Shown here in pieces: positions 34,764 to 43,825 of a stretch of 64,000 nt of DNA. The number at the start of each line of letters is the position of its first letter. Positions within the stretch are counted from its first letter, which is position 1. Origin of the DNA: Brevibacillus brevis (GTDB lineage: Bacteria; Bacillota; Bacilli; Brevibacillales; Brevibacillaceae); contig NZ_CP030117.1 of the NCBI RefSeq assembly GCF_001039275.2, positions 1,881,501 to 1,945,500 on the forward strand, in the 5' to 3' direction. Under the pieces are notes generated by a model. That model was not told the DNA's origin and ran no database searches. It worked only from the letters and a program-made list of their open reading frames with translations. The position numbers and the translations under genes are program-made.

Positions 34764-35723
34764 ATGTCGTTTTTCGGGAATAAGCGGCTTATCATTGTAC
34801 TTGTAGGCTTGGTCCTGCTTATCTCCGTCGTGGGCTTCACTTCTCGTGAACGGGTTAGCCTGACCTGGCCAGAAATGTTCTTCAAAGATACCTTCAGCGT
34901 GGTGCAGGGCTTTTTCTATCGCCCTGCCCAGGCTGTTTCTGGCTTTTTTCAGGAAATTGAAGACGCCTACGGCGTATATGAAGAAAACAAGGCACTCAAG
35001 GCTAGTTTGGATCAATATGCCCGTCTAAGTGCCGAATTGCACACACTCAAGGCAGATAATGAGCGCCTTCGAGAAATGGTGGGGGCAAAAGATTCACTCA
35101 AATCTTACAGGCTTCATTTTGCAGAAGTCGTAGCAAGAAACCCTGATACCTGGAACAACGTTGTTACCATCGACCAAGGTTTGAAAAGTGGCATCAAAAA
35201 GGATATGGCGGTCATCACTGCCAAAGGAATGATTGGGCGCGTACAGAGTGTTGCTAACTTTTCATCTACAGTTGAATTGTTGACGAGCTATGAACGGCGG
35301 GACCATATTTCTGCGGGGATTTTGACGCAGGAACTGGTCGGAGGCAAGCCAGTATACCGTCAGATTAGTGGTGTCATCGAGGAATACGATCCGCAAAAGA
35401 GATTACTCGTCATGCGTAAAATCCCTTGGGGACAGGCCATTAAAAAAGATCAGCAAGTTATTTCGTCAGGTTTGGGAGGCGTCGTACCTCCTAATTTGCC
35501 GATCGGCTATATTGTTCGCGTAGAGCCAGATGATTACGGCTTGACTCAAACCGCCTACATCCAGCCAAGCGCTGATTTTTCACAATTGAATGAAGTCATG
35601 GTTGTGGAACGAGATTTTACAATCGCTCCCAATGGCGAATTGATCCCGCAACAGCCAGCCGGCCAGACACAAACGCAGACAACTGTGCCTCCGGCTCCAC
35701 CTGCTAGCGGGGGTGGTCAGTAA
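34764..35723 (+). CDS. mreC: Rod shape-determining protein MreC
   Basis: A 319-aa bitopic protein: one N-terminal membrane helix ('LIIVLVGLVLLISVVGF'), a coiled coil (about 70-110, 'LHTLKADNERLREMV'), and the extracytoplasmic beta-barrel domains with 'DQGLKSGIKKDMAVI' and 'SSGLGGVVPPNLPIG'. The tail is Pro/Gln/Thr-rich. It scaffolds the elongasome with MreB, MreD and PBP2. Its stop overlaps the mreD start by one base. Confidence 0.96.
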   Translation: MSFFGNKRLIIVLVGLVLLISVVGFTSRERVSLTWPEMFFKDTFSVVQGFFYRPAQAVSGFFQEIEDAYGVYEENKALKASLDQYARLSAELHTLKADNERLREMVGAKDSLKSYRLHFAEVVARNPDTWNNVVTIDQGLKSGIKKDMAVITAKGMIGRVQSVANFSSTVELLTSYERRDHISAGILTQELVGGKPVYRQISGVIEEYDPQKRLLVMRKIPWGQAIKKDQQVISSGLGGVVPPNLPIGYIVRVEPDDYGLTQTAYIQPSADFSQLNEVMVVERDFTIAPNGELIPQQPAGQTQTQTTVPPAPPASGGGQ

Positions 35724-36247
35724 TGGCGCGATTTTTATTGACGCTGGGCGTCGTGGTCATGTTTGTACTGGAAGGAACTGTGATGCAAGTATTTTCACCT
35801 GGTACTGGGGGTCTGTCTTGGATGATAGTCCCCCGGTTTGCGCTTGTCTGCTGTATCTTTATTTCGATGTATCTCGGCAGGCGCGAGGGATTGTATTACG
35901 GGATCGCCTTCGGATTTTTACAAGATGTCTTGTTTGGGCAACTAATTGGAATCTATACCATGTCCATGATGGTGGCCAGCTACTTTGCAGGGATGATCGT
36001 TCTTTTGTTCCAGAGAGGATTCGGGATGGTTTTCATTACCAGCTTCCTGATTTTGTTCGGACATGAGTGGCTTTTGTATTCCTTGTTCCGCTTGTTTTCC
36101 GCTGCCCCCTTCGATGTTCAATGGATTTTGACACATCAAATTTTGCCTAGTGTGCTGTTTAATCTCGCTTTTGGCTTACTGGTATACTTTCCGATCAAGA
36201 ATGTATGCAACAAGATTCTGGCGAAAAAGGAAATGCACATGCAGTAA
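35723..36247 (+). CDS. mreD: Rod shape-determining protein MreD
   Basis: A 174-aa membrane protein with about five helices. 'YLGRREGLYYGIAFGFLQDVLFG' in short segments and 'YFAGMIVLLFQRGFG' are typical of MreD. Start at ATG 35723 overlaps mreC. It works with MreC at the membrane. The PBP gene starts 21 bases after its stop. Confidence 0.94.
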   Translation: MARFLLTLGVVVMFVLEGTVMQVFSPGTGGLSWMIVPRFALVCCIFISMYLGRREGLYYGIAFGFLQDVLFGQLIGIYTMSMMVASYFAGMIVLLFQRGFGMVFITSFLILFGHEWLLYSLFRLFSAAPFDVQWILTHQILPSVLFNLAFGLLVYFPIKNVCNKILAKKEMHMQ

Positions 36248-36268
36248 GGGCAAAGGAGAGGAGAGTTC

Positions 36269-38701
36269 GTGGAAGAAGTCAAAGAACCGAAATCAGACAT
36301 ACCTATTCGGCTCAATATATTGTTTGTGATTGTATTTTTGTTCTTCGCTGCCATTATTTTACGGCTAGCCTTTGTGCAGTTGGTGGAAGGCGAACAGTAC
36401 AAGCATGAATTGGAAAAGTTTAGTATTCGTGAACTGCCGATTTCTGCTCCTCGAGGCCGTATCTTGGATAAAAATGGCGAAGTACTCGTTTCGAATAAGC
36501 CAGTGTATACCGTTCAATACGTTGAAGAACAAGGGCAGGACATTGATGAAGAGAAAGTCGCGGATCGTCTGGCAAAAATCCTCATTCCCGATGGCGGCAA
36601 AATTGGTACGGATAAGGAACTGTTAAAGAAGACGATTGAACTGAGATCAACTTTGCCTGTTGCTTTCAATGCGCAAGAAACAAACGATCTCAAGGCAAAG
36701 GTTTCGGCGAAGTTAAAAGCCGTTCCGAAAGTAGAGACCGTCGATCAGATGTCGGACTTTGAGCTGGTAAAAACTGCGGTGTATCTCGGGATGCGCGTTC
36801 GTTCTCCTTTTGATGACAAGGATCGAGCAGACCTTATTAAGAAACTGAATGCTGCCAAACCGGCTACACCCGCTATTACGGAAGCGAACACTACGGACTT
36901 CGAGCTGTTAAAAATGGCGATAAACGCCAATATGACCCTCACTCTCAAATTGGACAAGGAAGATCGCAATGACCTCGCCAAAAAAGTGAAGGATCAGATC
37001 GGAGTTTTGCCAACCCCTGACGGCTTAGCAGAAAAGTCCGACATGGATTTGCTGCGCTATGCCTCGCTGTTCGACATGGATATCAAACTGCCGTTGACAG
37101 AGCAGCAACGCCAATTTCAATGGCACAAGCTCTCTTTGTTGCAGGAGATGCGTTCACCGCAGATGGCTAGCTACATTCCGAGACGTGTCAAGGTCAACAT
37201 CACGGAGCAGGAAATGTTCCAAATCGAGGAACGACGTACCGAACTGCCGGGAATAAGTGTGGAGCTGGAGCCTGTTCGCCAAATTTTCGAAGATCCGGAT
37301 GGTTCGGCATTTGGTACTCACTTTCTCGGGTACATCAATGCCATTCGTCCTGAGAGCTTGAAAGAATATCAGGCACAAGGCTACAACGCTATCGACCGTG
37401 TCGGTGTTACCGGTCTGGAGAGCTCCTATGAACGTTATTTGCGCGGCAAAAACGGGATTATGGAAGTACACGTGAACAAAAATTCAGAGACGGTAGAGAA
37501 GCAGATGCGTCAAGCCCCCGAGCCAGGAAACGATCTCGTTTTGGCTATGGACTGGCGTTATCAAAGTAAGGTAGAGGCCATCTTGAAAGAAGAGGTTGAA
37601 GCATTCAAGAAGCGCCCTTCTACGCCAAAAGAATTTAAAGACGCGCACGTATTGGTGATGAATCCAAATACGGGAGAAATATTGGCGATGGCGAGTTATC
37701 CAGATTACGATTTGAATCTGTATTACGACCGTAAGAAATTCAACGAGAATTACGCCTCGCTTATTTTACCGAATGAATCAAACCGATTCATTTATACGCC
37801 GTATCCACCTGCTTCTACCTACAAGCCACTGTCTGTCATGATTGCGCTTCAGGAGGGGCTGACTACACCGAACGAAGTCATCTATGACCGAGGCGGCTTG
37901 AAAGTCGGTAACACGTATAAACGCAACTGGAAGGCAAGTGGTCATGGCCCTGTTAACGCTCGTCGTGCCTTGCAGGTGTCGAACAATACGTATATGTACG
38001 AAATGGCGATTCGCTTAGCAAGAAAAGGGAAAGATGGCTGGGAGAAGCAGTTCTCTGTCTATGATTACTACAATGCCCAGTTTGGTCTTGGTGTGAAAAC
38101 AGGTGTGGATCTACCGAATGAACATACCGGTTGGGAAAACCAGAACCTTTACTACGGAAACTTGGCGGACGTGATGATTGGTCAATACGATCTGTTCACG
38201 CCGATGCAGCTGGGGCAATACGTATCGACCATTGCGAATGGAGGATATCGGGTACGCCCACATCTTGTAAAAGAAATTCGTAAAGGAACTACCGACCCGA
38301 AGAAACCAGGACAAACGCTCTCAGTTATTGAACCACAAGTGCTCAACCGGGTTGATATCGATCCGAAGTATATCCAGGTGGTAAGAGAAGGGATGCGGAT
38401 GGTTACTCAGCCAGGTGGTACCGTTCAACGTTTCAATGGGTTACCTTTCACAGTGGCAGCCAAGTCTGGTACGGCACAAACGTCGCAGCCAGCGGAAAAT
38501 GCACTGGTTGTCGGCTTTGCGCCTTATGAAAATCCCCAACTGGTCTTCGTCGTTATTGCGCCGAACAGTTTGAGAGACGGTACATCCAGTTCTGATGCGA
38601 CTGGTCCGATCTCGCGTCGATTGCTCGAAGCCTACAATGAACTGAATCCTGGTGTCCTTACTGGTGGGGTTCCGAAGCCAAATCCACCGTCCGCGAAGTA
38701 A
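36269..38701 (+). CDS. Class B penicillin-binding protein 2 (elongasome transpeptidase)
   Basis: An 810-aa bitopic transpeptidase, of the PBP2/PbpA-PbpH type by its place after mreBCD. One membrane helix (about 15-38), then the dimerisation domain with 'SAPRGRILDKNGEVL'. Catalytic motifs are Ser516-x-x-Lys ('PASTYKP'), 'SNN' at 571-573 and 'KSG' at 732-734 ('AAKSGTAQTS'), all intact. Residues 115-290 carry four tandem repeats of about 48 residues within the pedestal region, which lengthen the protein. GTG start after GGAGAGGAG. It cross-links side-wall peptidoglycan with RodA (40403). Confidence 0.94.
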   Translation: MEEVKEPKSDIPIRLNILFVIVFLFFAAIILRLAFVQLVEGEQYKHELEKFSIRELPISAPRGRILDKNGEVLVSNKPVYTVQYVEEQGQDIDEEKVADRLAKILIPDGGKIGTDKELLKKTIELRSTLPVAFNAQETNDLKAKVSAKLKAVPKVETVDQMSDFELVKTAVYLGMRVRSPFDDKDRADLIKKLNAAKPATPAITEANTTDFELLKMAINANMTLTLKLDKEDRNDLAKKVKDQIGVLPTPDGLAEKSDMDLLRYASLFDMDIKLPLTEQQRQFQWHKLSLLQEMRSPQMASYIPRRVKVNITEQEMFQIEERRTELPGISVELEPVRQIFEDPDGSAFGTHFLGYINAIRPESLKEYQAQGYNAIDRVGVTGLESSYERYLRGKNGIMEVHVNKNSETVEKQMRQAPEPGNDLVLAMDWRYQSKVEAILKEEVEAFKKRPSTPKEFKDAHVLVMNPNTGEILAMASYPDYDLNLYYDRKKFNENYASLILPNESNRFIYTPYPPASTYKPLSVMIALQEGLTTPNEVIYDRGGLKVGNTYKRNWKASGHGPVNARRALQVSNNTYMYEMAIRLARKGKDGWEKQFSVYDYYNAQFGLGVKTGVDLPNEHTGWENQNLYYGNLADVMIGQYDLFTPMQLGQYVSTIANGGYRVRPHLVKEIRKGTTDPKKPGQTLSVIEPQVLNRVDIDPKYIQVVREGMRMVTQPGGTVQRFNGLPFTVAAKSGTAQTSQPAENALVVGFAPYENPQLVFVVIAPNSLRDGTSSSDATGPISRRLLEAYNELNPGVLTGGVPKPNPPSAK
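36611..37138 (+). repeat. Four diverged ~48-residue repeats inside PBP2
   Basis: Protein-level tandem repeat. Each unit has an acidic helix start followed by LL-K and a second 'DR-DL-KK' helix. Anchors are 'DKELLKKTIEL' (115), 'DFELVKTAVYLGM' (163), 'DFELLKMAINANM' (210) and 'DMDLLRYASLFDM' (258), with seconds 'ETNDLKAKV', 'DRADLIKKL', 'DRNDLAKKV' and a diverged 'QRQFQWHKL'. The period is 47-48 residues. The DNA copies are diverged, so the duplication is old. Confidence 0.8.
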
Positions 38702-38852
38702 CCGCAATGGTTGTCCAGGGCAATCAAGCCCAAGAGAATAATGGAGTCAAGCCCTTGCAAACTGCCACCATCTGACCCGATTCGGCAATTTTTTCATACA
38801 GAGCAGGAAAAATCTTTCTGCATGGCGAATGGTATCGGTCGAGGTGAAACCG

Positions 38853-39530
38853 GTGACGACTGTGAAAAGCAAGGTCACGATCAAAGGGACTAAAGAGGGG
38901 CTCGTCTTCTTTATGGATGATACCTGTTCCTTCGACGAACTGCTGGCCGATATGCGTGAAAAAATAGAGCATAGCCACCAACAGATTTTGTCGGGGCCAC
39001 TCATTCGGGTATCTATAAAATTGGGGAAACGATACTGCTCACCCGAGCAACAAGAGCAGTTGACTCAAATTATTCGAACGAAGGGCAACCTGGTGATCCA
39101 TACAATCGAATCTGATTTGATCACGCGGGAAGAAGCTATGGCTGAACGCCTGAAAACCCATTTTTCCATACAGGTAAATACGGTACGCTCTGGGCAAGTA
39201 CTGGAGTTTGACGGTGATTTGCTCTTATTGGGAGATGTCAATCCCGGGGGGACGGTTCGCAGTACAGGAAGCATCTACGTGCTGGGTCATCTCAGAGGGT
39301 ACGCGCACGCAGGTATTTCCGGTGACTCACAGGTAATTATTGCGGCTGCAGTCATGAGTCCTACCCAGTTGCGGATTGCAGATGTGATCAGCAAACCGGG
39401 TGAGGAATGGACGAATAATTCCGGAGGCACAGAATTTGCCTATCTGGAAAATGAGATCATGCTGGTAGCGAAAATGAACTACTTGTCGCGAATCCGCCCT
39501 GATTTGGGTGAGAAAAAGCGTGAGGGTTGA
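38853..39530 (+). CDS. minC: Septum site-determining protein MinC
   Basis: FtsZ assembly inhibitor that blocks polar division with MinD. The 225-aa protein has the N-terminal domain ('VTIKGTKEGLVFFMDD') and the C-terminal beta-helix ('LLLLGDVNPGGTVRSTG', 'LGHLRGYAHAG'). I choose GTG 38853 because GAGGTG is 6 bases upstream and the resulting N-terminus and length match B. subtilis MinC (226 aa). ATG 38829 in the same frame has no binding site. About 150 bases separate it from PBP2, with no clear promoter seen. Confidence 0.94.
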   Translation: MTTVKSKVTIKGTKEGLVFFMDDTCSFDELLADMREKIEHSHQQILSGPLIRVSIKLGKRYCSPEQQEQLTQIIRTKGNLVIHTIESDLITREEAMAERLKTHFSIQVNTVRSGQVLEFDGDLLLLGDVNPGGTVRSTGSIYVLGHLRGYAHAGISGDSQVIIAAAVMSPTQLRIADVISKPGEEWTNNSGGTEFAYLENEIMLVAKMNYLSRIRPDLGEKKREG

Positions 39531-39550
39531 GGGGAAGAGGAGGAACGGAC

Positions 39551-40345
39551 GTGGGGATTGGAATTGTCGTAACTTCCGGTAAAGGCGGCGTGGGTAAGAC
39601 GACCACTTCCGCCAATTTGGGAACGGCGCTCGCATTGTTGGGACAAAAAGTTTGCATGGTAGATACCGATATTGGCCTGCGCAATCTGGATGTAGTCATG
39701 GGACTTGAGAACCGAATTATTTATGATCTGGTAGATGTTGCAGAAGGCGCATGCCGACTGCCGCAAGCTCTGATCAAAGACAAGCGGTTTGACAATCTGG
39801 CATTACTCCCGGCTGCTCAGACCAAGGACAAATCAGCAGTAACTCCTGAGCAGATGGAGGAAATCATTACGCAGTTGAAGCGGGAATATGATTATGTCAT
39901 CATCGATTGCCCTGCGGGTATTGAGCAAGGCTTCCGCAATGCAGTGGCAGGGGCTGATCAAGCAATCGTCGTGACTACACCTGAAAAAGCCGCTGTGCGT
40001 GATGCTGATAGGATTATTGGCCTATTAGAGCGAGAAAAAATCGGAATGCCGAAGCTGGTTATTAATCGCGTTCGCTCCCATATGGTGAAAAATGGCGACA
40101 TGCTGGATGTAGAAGACATTTTGGATTTGTTAGCCATTGACTTAATTGGTGTAGTGCCGGATGATGATCATATCATTAAATCCGCGAACCAAGGTGAGCC
40201 GGCTGTAATGAATCACGAATCGCGTGCTTCCATCGCGTATCGGAATGTTGCTCGTCGCCTTTTGGGTGAAGCTGTTCCATTACAACCATTGGAAGAAAAA
40301 GCGGGCGTGTTCCACAAAATGCGTAAATTCTTTGGATTAAAATAG
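39551..40345 (+). CDS. minD: Septum site-determining ATPase MinD
   Basis: Membrane-bound ATPase that recruits MinC. The 264-aa protein has the deviant Walker A 'TSGKGGVGKTTTSA', 'VDTDIGLRNLDVVMG', 'IIDCPAGIEQGF' and a C-terminal amphipathic helix ('FHKMRKFFGLK') for membrane binding. GTG start at 39551 follows AGAGGAGGAA and gives the standard N-terminus. The frame runs upstream to 39527 across the minC stop. Confidence 0.97.
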   Translation: MGIGIVVTSGKGGVGKTTTSANLGTALALLGQKVCMVDTDIGLRNLDVVMGLENRIIYDLVDVAEGACRLPQALIKDKRFDNLALLPAAQTKDKSAVTPEQMEEIITQLKREYDYVIIDCPAGIEQGFRNAVAGADQAIVVTTPEKAAVRDADRIIGLLEREKIGMPKLVINRVRSHMVKNGDMLDVEDILDLLAIDLIGVVPDDDHIIKSANQGEPAVMNHESRASIAYRNVARRLLGEAVPLQPLEEKAGVFHKMRKFFGLK

Positions 40346-40402
40346 GTAATACTTGGCTCCCTTCTTTTATAGAGGGGAGTCACGTTTTCTAGGAGGAAAC
40401 GG

Positions 40403-41533
40403 ATGGACCTGGAAAAACGTCATTTAAAAACAATTGACTGGACCATCATTTTGATTTTGGCAGGGCTGGGTGTCTTCAGCTATTTGGGGATTTCCGGTTC
40501 TGCGGCAGGTGTAGATAAGGCGCATCAGCAGGTCCTTTGGTATGTCATCGGATTTATTGTACTAGGTGTGACATTGCTATTTGACTATCGTCTATTCCAC
40601 AACATGGCTTATGTCTTATATGCACTCGGTCTGATTCTTTTGATCGGGGTATTTCAAACGAAGCCCATTAACAATACGACGAGCTGGTATGACCTTGGTC
40701 CTGTTTTGTTTCAGCCTTCTGAACCGATGAAGCTGTTCACGATCATAACGGTGGCCCGCTTCTTGTCCAAGAGGGCAACGGATCCGGATCGGTTTTACTA
40801 TTTTTATAAGCTGATTCCGGTAATGGCTCTGGTAGGTGTACCATTGCTTTTAATTTTGATTCAGCCCGATTTGGGTACGGCCATGGTTTATACGGGTATG
40901 CTTGCCACTATGCTCATCGTTGGTGGTATACGGATGAAACATGTATTGTATGTGGGCGGGCTGGCTGGCAGTTTTTTTGCCGCCATGACGCTGTTGTATC
41001 AATACAAGCAGGATATCTTTTTCAAGATTATCAAGCCGTATCAATGGGATCGGATCGTCTTTTGGATGAACCCGGATCTTGAACCAATGGGACGAGGGTT
41101 CCAGCTTAAGCAAGCATTGATTGCCATCGGTTCAGGGCAATTGTTCGGAAAAGGGATTGATACGCCGACGCAAGCGAGCTTTGGATGGGTGCCGGTAGGA
41201 GAAAGTGATTTTATCTTTACCGTCATTGCAGAGAAGCTGGGCTTTGTCGGAGCGGGCTTGCTGATGATTCTGTTTTTCGTCTTGATTTACCGAATGATCC
41301 GCATCGCGATGGAGGCAAAAGATCCGTTCGGCTCTTACGTTGTCGCGGGTGTCGTAGGGATGCTTACCTTCCAGATCTTCGAGAACATCGGGATGACGAT
41401 TCAATTGATGCCGATTACGGGTATTCCGCTCCCATTTATTAGCTACGGAGGGAGCTCACTCGTAACCAACTTCCTGATCATCGGTGTGGTTCTCAATATT
41501 GGGATGCGTAAGGATAAGTTGCGTTTTGATTAA
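40403..41533 (+). CDS. rodA: RodA-type SEDS glycosyltransferase
   Basis: A 376-aa membrane protein with about ten helices of the SEDS family, which polymerises glycan strands. Motifs include 'WYDLGPVLFQPSEPMK', 'IQPDLGTAMVY', 'AIGSGQLFGKGI', 'GWVPVGESDFIFTVIAEKLG' split, and 'LPFISYGGSSLVTN'. RodA is preferred over FtsW or SpoVE because it shares the cluster with mreBCD and PBP2. ATG follows AGGAGG. A weak hairpin lies between minD and rodA. Confidence 0.9.
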   Translation: MDLEKRHLKTIDWTIILILAGLGVFSYLGISGSAAGVDKAHQQVLWYVIGFIVLGVTLLFDYRLFHNMAYVLYALGLILLIGVFQTKPINNTTSWYDLGPVLFQPSEPMKLFTIITVARFLSKRATDPDRFYYFYKLIPVMALVGVPLLLILIQPDLGTAMVYTGMLATMLIVGGIRMKHVLYVGGLAGSFFAAMTLLYQYKQDIFFKIIKPYQWDRIVFWMNPDLEPMGRGFQLKQALIAIGSGQLFGKGIDTPTQASFGWVPVGESDFIFTVIAEKLGFVGAGLLMILFFVLIYRMIRIAMEAKDPFGSYVVAGVVGMLTFQIFENIGMTIQLMPITGIPLPFISYGGSSLVTNFLIIGVVLNIGMRKDKLRFD

Positions 41534-41544
41534 AGGAGTTTGTT

Positions 41545-41600
41545 CAAAAGTCTTCAGGTTCTCGCCACTTTCTCGGTGCTGAATAGAAGACTTTTTGAGC
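41545..41600 (+). terminator. Terminator of rodA
   Basis: AAAAGTCTTC (41546-41555) pairs perfectly with GAAGACTTTT (41586-41595) around a 30-base loop, followed by TTG. The long loop makes it less certain. Confidence 0.65.
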
Positions 41601-41613
41601 ACTCATGAAATGC

Positions 41614-41642
41614 GTGACAAATGCAAATACTTATGCTAAAAT
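41614..41642 (+). promoter_or_regulatory. Promoter of the cold-shock gene
   Basis: GTGACA (41614-41619), 17 bases, TAAAAT (41637-41642). A start near 41650 gives a leader of about 195 bases. Confidence 0.55.
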
Positions 41643-41649
41643 CATCCTA

Positions 41650-41843
41650 AGTTAACCATTTTTACAAGTTATAGTGTTTGATTGATTGGTATGGAGTCGT
41701 ACGTATTGTGAGTGACGTCACCAATTGTCAATCGCAATTCGTATGACTTTTTTTCCTTGACGCAAAAGGCTTATCTGTAAAAAAGAGGTTAACGCTACAC
41801 TCTTTCGCCTCGTGGGGCGTAATGTTCAGGGAGGTTTTGTTTC
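41650..41843 (+). promoter_or_regulatory. Long structured 5' leader of the cold-shock gene
   Basis: About 195 bases without a gene. AGTCGTACG (41695-41703) pairs with CGTATGACT (41740-41748) and is followed by seven T, which looks like an intrinsic terminator inside the leader. The inner loop holds the palindrome GTGACGTCAC. A second structured region (about 41800-41820) precedes the ribosome binding site GGGAGG. Long folded leaders are known thermosensors of csp mRNAs; attenuation here is an inference. Confidence 0.5.
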
Positions 41844-42044
41844 ATGCAACAAGGTATCGTAAAATGGTTTAACGCAGAAAAAGGATACGGCTTCATCCAA
41901 GTTGAGGGTGGCGACGACGTATTCGTACACTACAGCGCAATCCAGTCAGAAGGTTTCAAATCTCTTGACGAAGGTCAAAAGGTTGAGTTCGAAATCGTTC
42001 AAGGTAGCCGTGGACCACAAGCTGCTAGCGTAACTAAACTGTAA
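41844..42044 (+). CDS. Cold-shock protein (CspB family)
   Basis: A 66-aa OB-fold RNA/DNA chaperone. RNP1 'KGYGFIQV' and RNP2 'VFVHYSAI' are intact, with N-terminal '[11 protein letters not shown]'. Monocistronic, with its own promoter and terminator. Confidence 0.98.
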   Translation: MQQGIVKWFNAEKGYGFIQVEGGDDVFVHYSAIQSEGFKSLDEGQKVEFEIVQGSRGPQAASVTKL

Positions 42045-42060
42045 AATTGACAGATTCAAA

Positions 42061-42092
42061 GGCAGTCTCTCAATGGGGAGACTGTCTTTTTT
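42061..42092 (+). terminator. Terminator of the cold-shock gene
   Basis: GGCAGTCTC (42061-42069) pairs with GAGACTGTC (42078-42086), one G-U pair, followed by six T. Confidence 0.9.
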
Positions 42093-42200
42093 GCGTGTTT
42101 TCAACCGATAAGCTGGGGCGTTGGAGAGGGCCAGGTCGTCATAAAGCAGGTAGACAAGTCATAGGATGATACTAAAGGCTTGGCCTGCGGAGGGATGGAC

Positions 42201-42986
42201 ATGTTTGAAAGAGTAGATCGTGTAAAAGAAAGACGGAGGGAGCGTTTGGAAAGAATCCGAACACAGTCACGAGACAGCTATACTCCCTACGTCGATGATT
42301 GGAAAGATCCCATCGAAGAAACGCCAAACCCATTCAGTTACTCGCCGCGCGAGAATGATATCATGGACCAGCCACCGTCCCATGAAAAGTGGGGCGTGCA
42401 AATTTTAGCATCTGTCTTATTGATTGGTACTGCTTATGTTTTGTTTCAAACTACGCTGATCCCTGCCTCTTGGAAAAGCTCAGCGAGGGAAGTCATGACA
42501 CGGGACTTTAATTTTTCAGGAGTAGCGGACTGGTATGAAGCGAGATTTGGTCCGATTCCAACGATGCTTCCATCGATACCTACCAATCCCCCTGCCGTGC
42601 CAGCCACGAGCACAACAAAGGACACAAATGCTGTGTGGAAGCTCCCCAGTAGCTGGAAAGTCGTAAAATCCTATGATCCAGAGAGTGCAAATGTGATCCT
42701 GCATACGGGAATGAACGATCAAATCACAATCGGAGAAGCTGGCTGGGTCGCGTTTGTCGGTGAAAAGCCTGATTATGGGACGACAGTGATTGTTCGTCTG
42801 ACCCAAGGACGGGAAATATGGTTGGGAAATCTCGATAGCATAGGGGTGACGAAGGACGAGGTCCTTACACCTGGTCAAGTCATTGGAACCGCACGAGTAA
42901 TGGACCAGACATCCCGTCATCTGTATCTAGGAGCGAAAGTGAATGAGCAATTTGTCAATCCCCTGGAAGTGATACCGTTTGAATAG
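42201..42986 (+). CDS. spoIVFA: Stage IV sporulation protein FA
   Basis: Membrane partner that anchors and inhibits the SpoIVFB protease in the outer forespore membrane. The 261-aa protein has a basic N-terminus, one membrane helix (about 70-90, 'ILASVLLIGTAYVLF'), and a C-terminal LytM/M23-like domain ('TVIVRLTQGREIWLGNLDSIGV', split) without the zinc ligands, as in SpoIVFA. ATG 42201 is 6 bases after GGAGGG; ATG 42195 touches that box. Confidence 0.9.
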   Translation: MFERVDRVKERRRERLERIRTQSRDSYTPYVDDWKDPIEETPNPFSYSPRENDIMDQPPSHEKWGVQILASVLLIGTAYVLFQTTLIPASWKSSAREVMTRDFNFSGVADWYEARFGPIPTMLPSIPTNPPAVPATSTTKDTNAVWKLPSSWKVVKSYDPESANVILHTGMNDQITIGEAGWVAFVGEKPDYGTTVIVRLTQGREIWLGNLDSIGVTKDEVLTPGQVIGTARVMDQTSRHLYLGAKVNEQFVNPLEVIPFE

Positions 42987-43815
42987 GGGAGGCTGGCTTG
43001 ACATTAGGTTTCGCATTCACCTGCTATTTTGGGCGGTGATTGGCTTGTCCGTGGTGACAGGCCATTTTTTGGAGGTCATTACCTTGTTTGTCATCGTGCT
43101 GATCCATGAATTGGGGCATGTAGCGATGGCGCGTGAGCTCGGATGGACCGTAAAGGAAGTACAGCTTCTGCCTTTTGGTGGAGTAGCGACGATGGAAGAC
43201 TCGTACGCCACGGACCCTATGGATGAGATTGTCGTGGCACTTGCTGGGCCCTTCTTGAATATGGTGATGATGGCTGCTTCGTACTTATTTTGGTTTATGG
43301 GGATATGGACGGAAGAGTGGGCCCGCTTTTTCTTGGTTAGTAATTTGACGATTGCGCTGTTTAACTTGTTGCCAATCTGGCCGTTGGATGGCGGGAGAAT
43401 CTTGTTGGCTGTTCTATGCTGGTTTATGTCGTATAGGCAGGCGACGATGATATCAATGACGGGGAGTACGCTGTTTGCGGGCATCATGGTGGGGATGTCC
43501 AGCTTGGAGTTGAAGTACAACTTAGCAGTGATCGGGATTTATTTATTGACGTTGAACATTCAGGCATTTATGCGATTTCCTTATCAATTTTTTCGTTTTC
43601 TTGTGGAAAAATACGACCGGCAGCAAGAGGAAGCTGCCGTTCAAGCGATACGCGTGCATCCTGAGGAGACGGTACTGGCTGTCTCACACAAGCTGCGGCG
43701 GGGATGCTCCCATCTTTTCTACGTGCAAGGGGCGGGTCTTTTGGCAGAAGAACAGCTATTGCATGCCCTTCTGTTTGAGCAAAAGCACGACGCCGCAGTG
43801 GGCAAGCTCCTATAG
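42979..43815 (+). CDS. spoIVFB: Intramembrane zinc protease SpoIVFB (pro-sigma-K processing)
   Basis: Site-2-type protease that cleaves pro-sigma-K. The 278-aa protein has 'VLIHELGHVAMA' (HExxH) and 'NLLPIWPLDGGR' with the third metal ligand, across about six helices, plus a C-terminal CBS-like segment ('VSHKLRRGCSHLFYV'). I keep the TTG at 42979 as the start: GGAAGTGA is 6 bases upstream and the N-terminus 'MNRGGWLDIRFRIH' aligns with B. subtilis SpoIVFB. It overlaps spoIVFA by 8 bases, so translation is coupled. Confidence 0.93.
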   Translation: MNRGGWLDIRFRIHLLFWAVIGLSVVTGHFLEVITLFVIVLIHELGHVAMARELGWTVKEVQLLPFGGVATMEDSYATDPMDEIVVALAGPFLNMVMMAASYLFWFMGIWTEEWARFFLVSNLTIALFNLLPIWPLDGGRILLAVLCWFMSYRQATMISMTGSTLFAGIMVGMSSLELKYNLAVIGIYLLTLNIQAFMRFPYQFFRFLVEKYDRQQEEAAVQAIRVHPEETVLAVSHKLRRGCSHLFYVQGAGLLAEEQLLHALLFEQKHDAAVGKLL

Positions 43816-43825
43816 CTTTTAGTCC

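Noticed and set aside
40350-40390. Hairpin between minD and rodA as terminator
   Set aside because: Stem of about seven pairs with no proper T run; genes are close and collinear, so readthrough is more likely.
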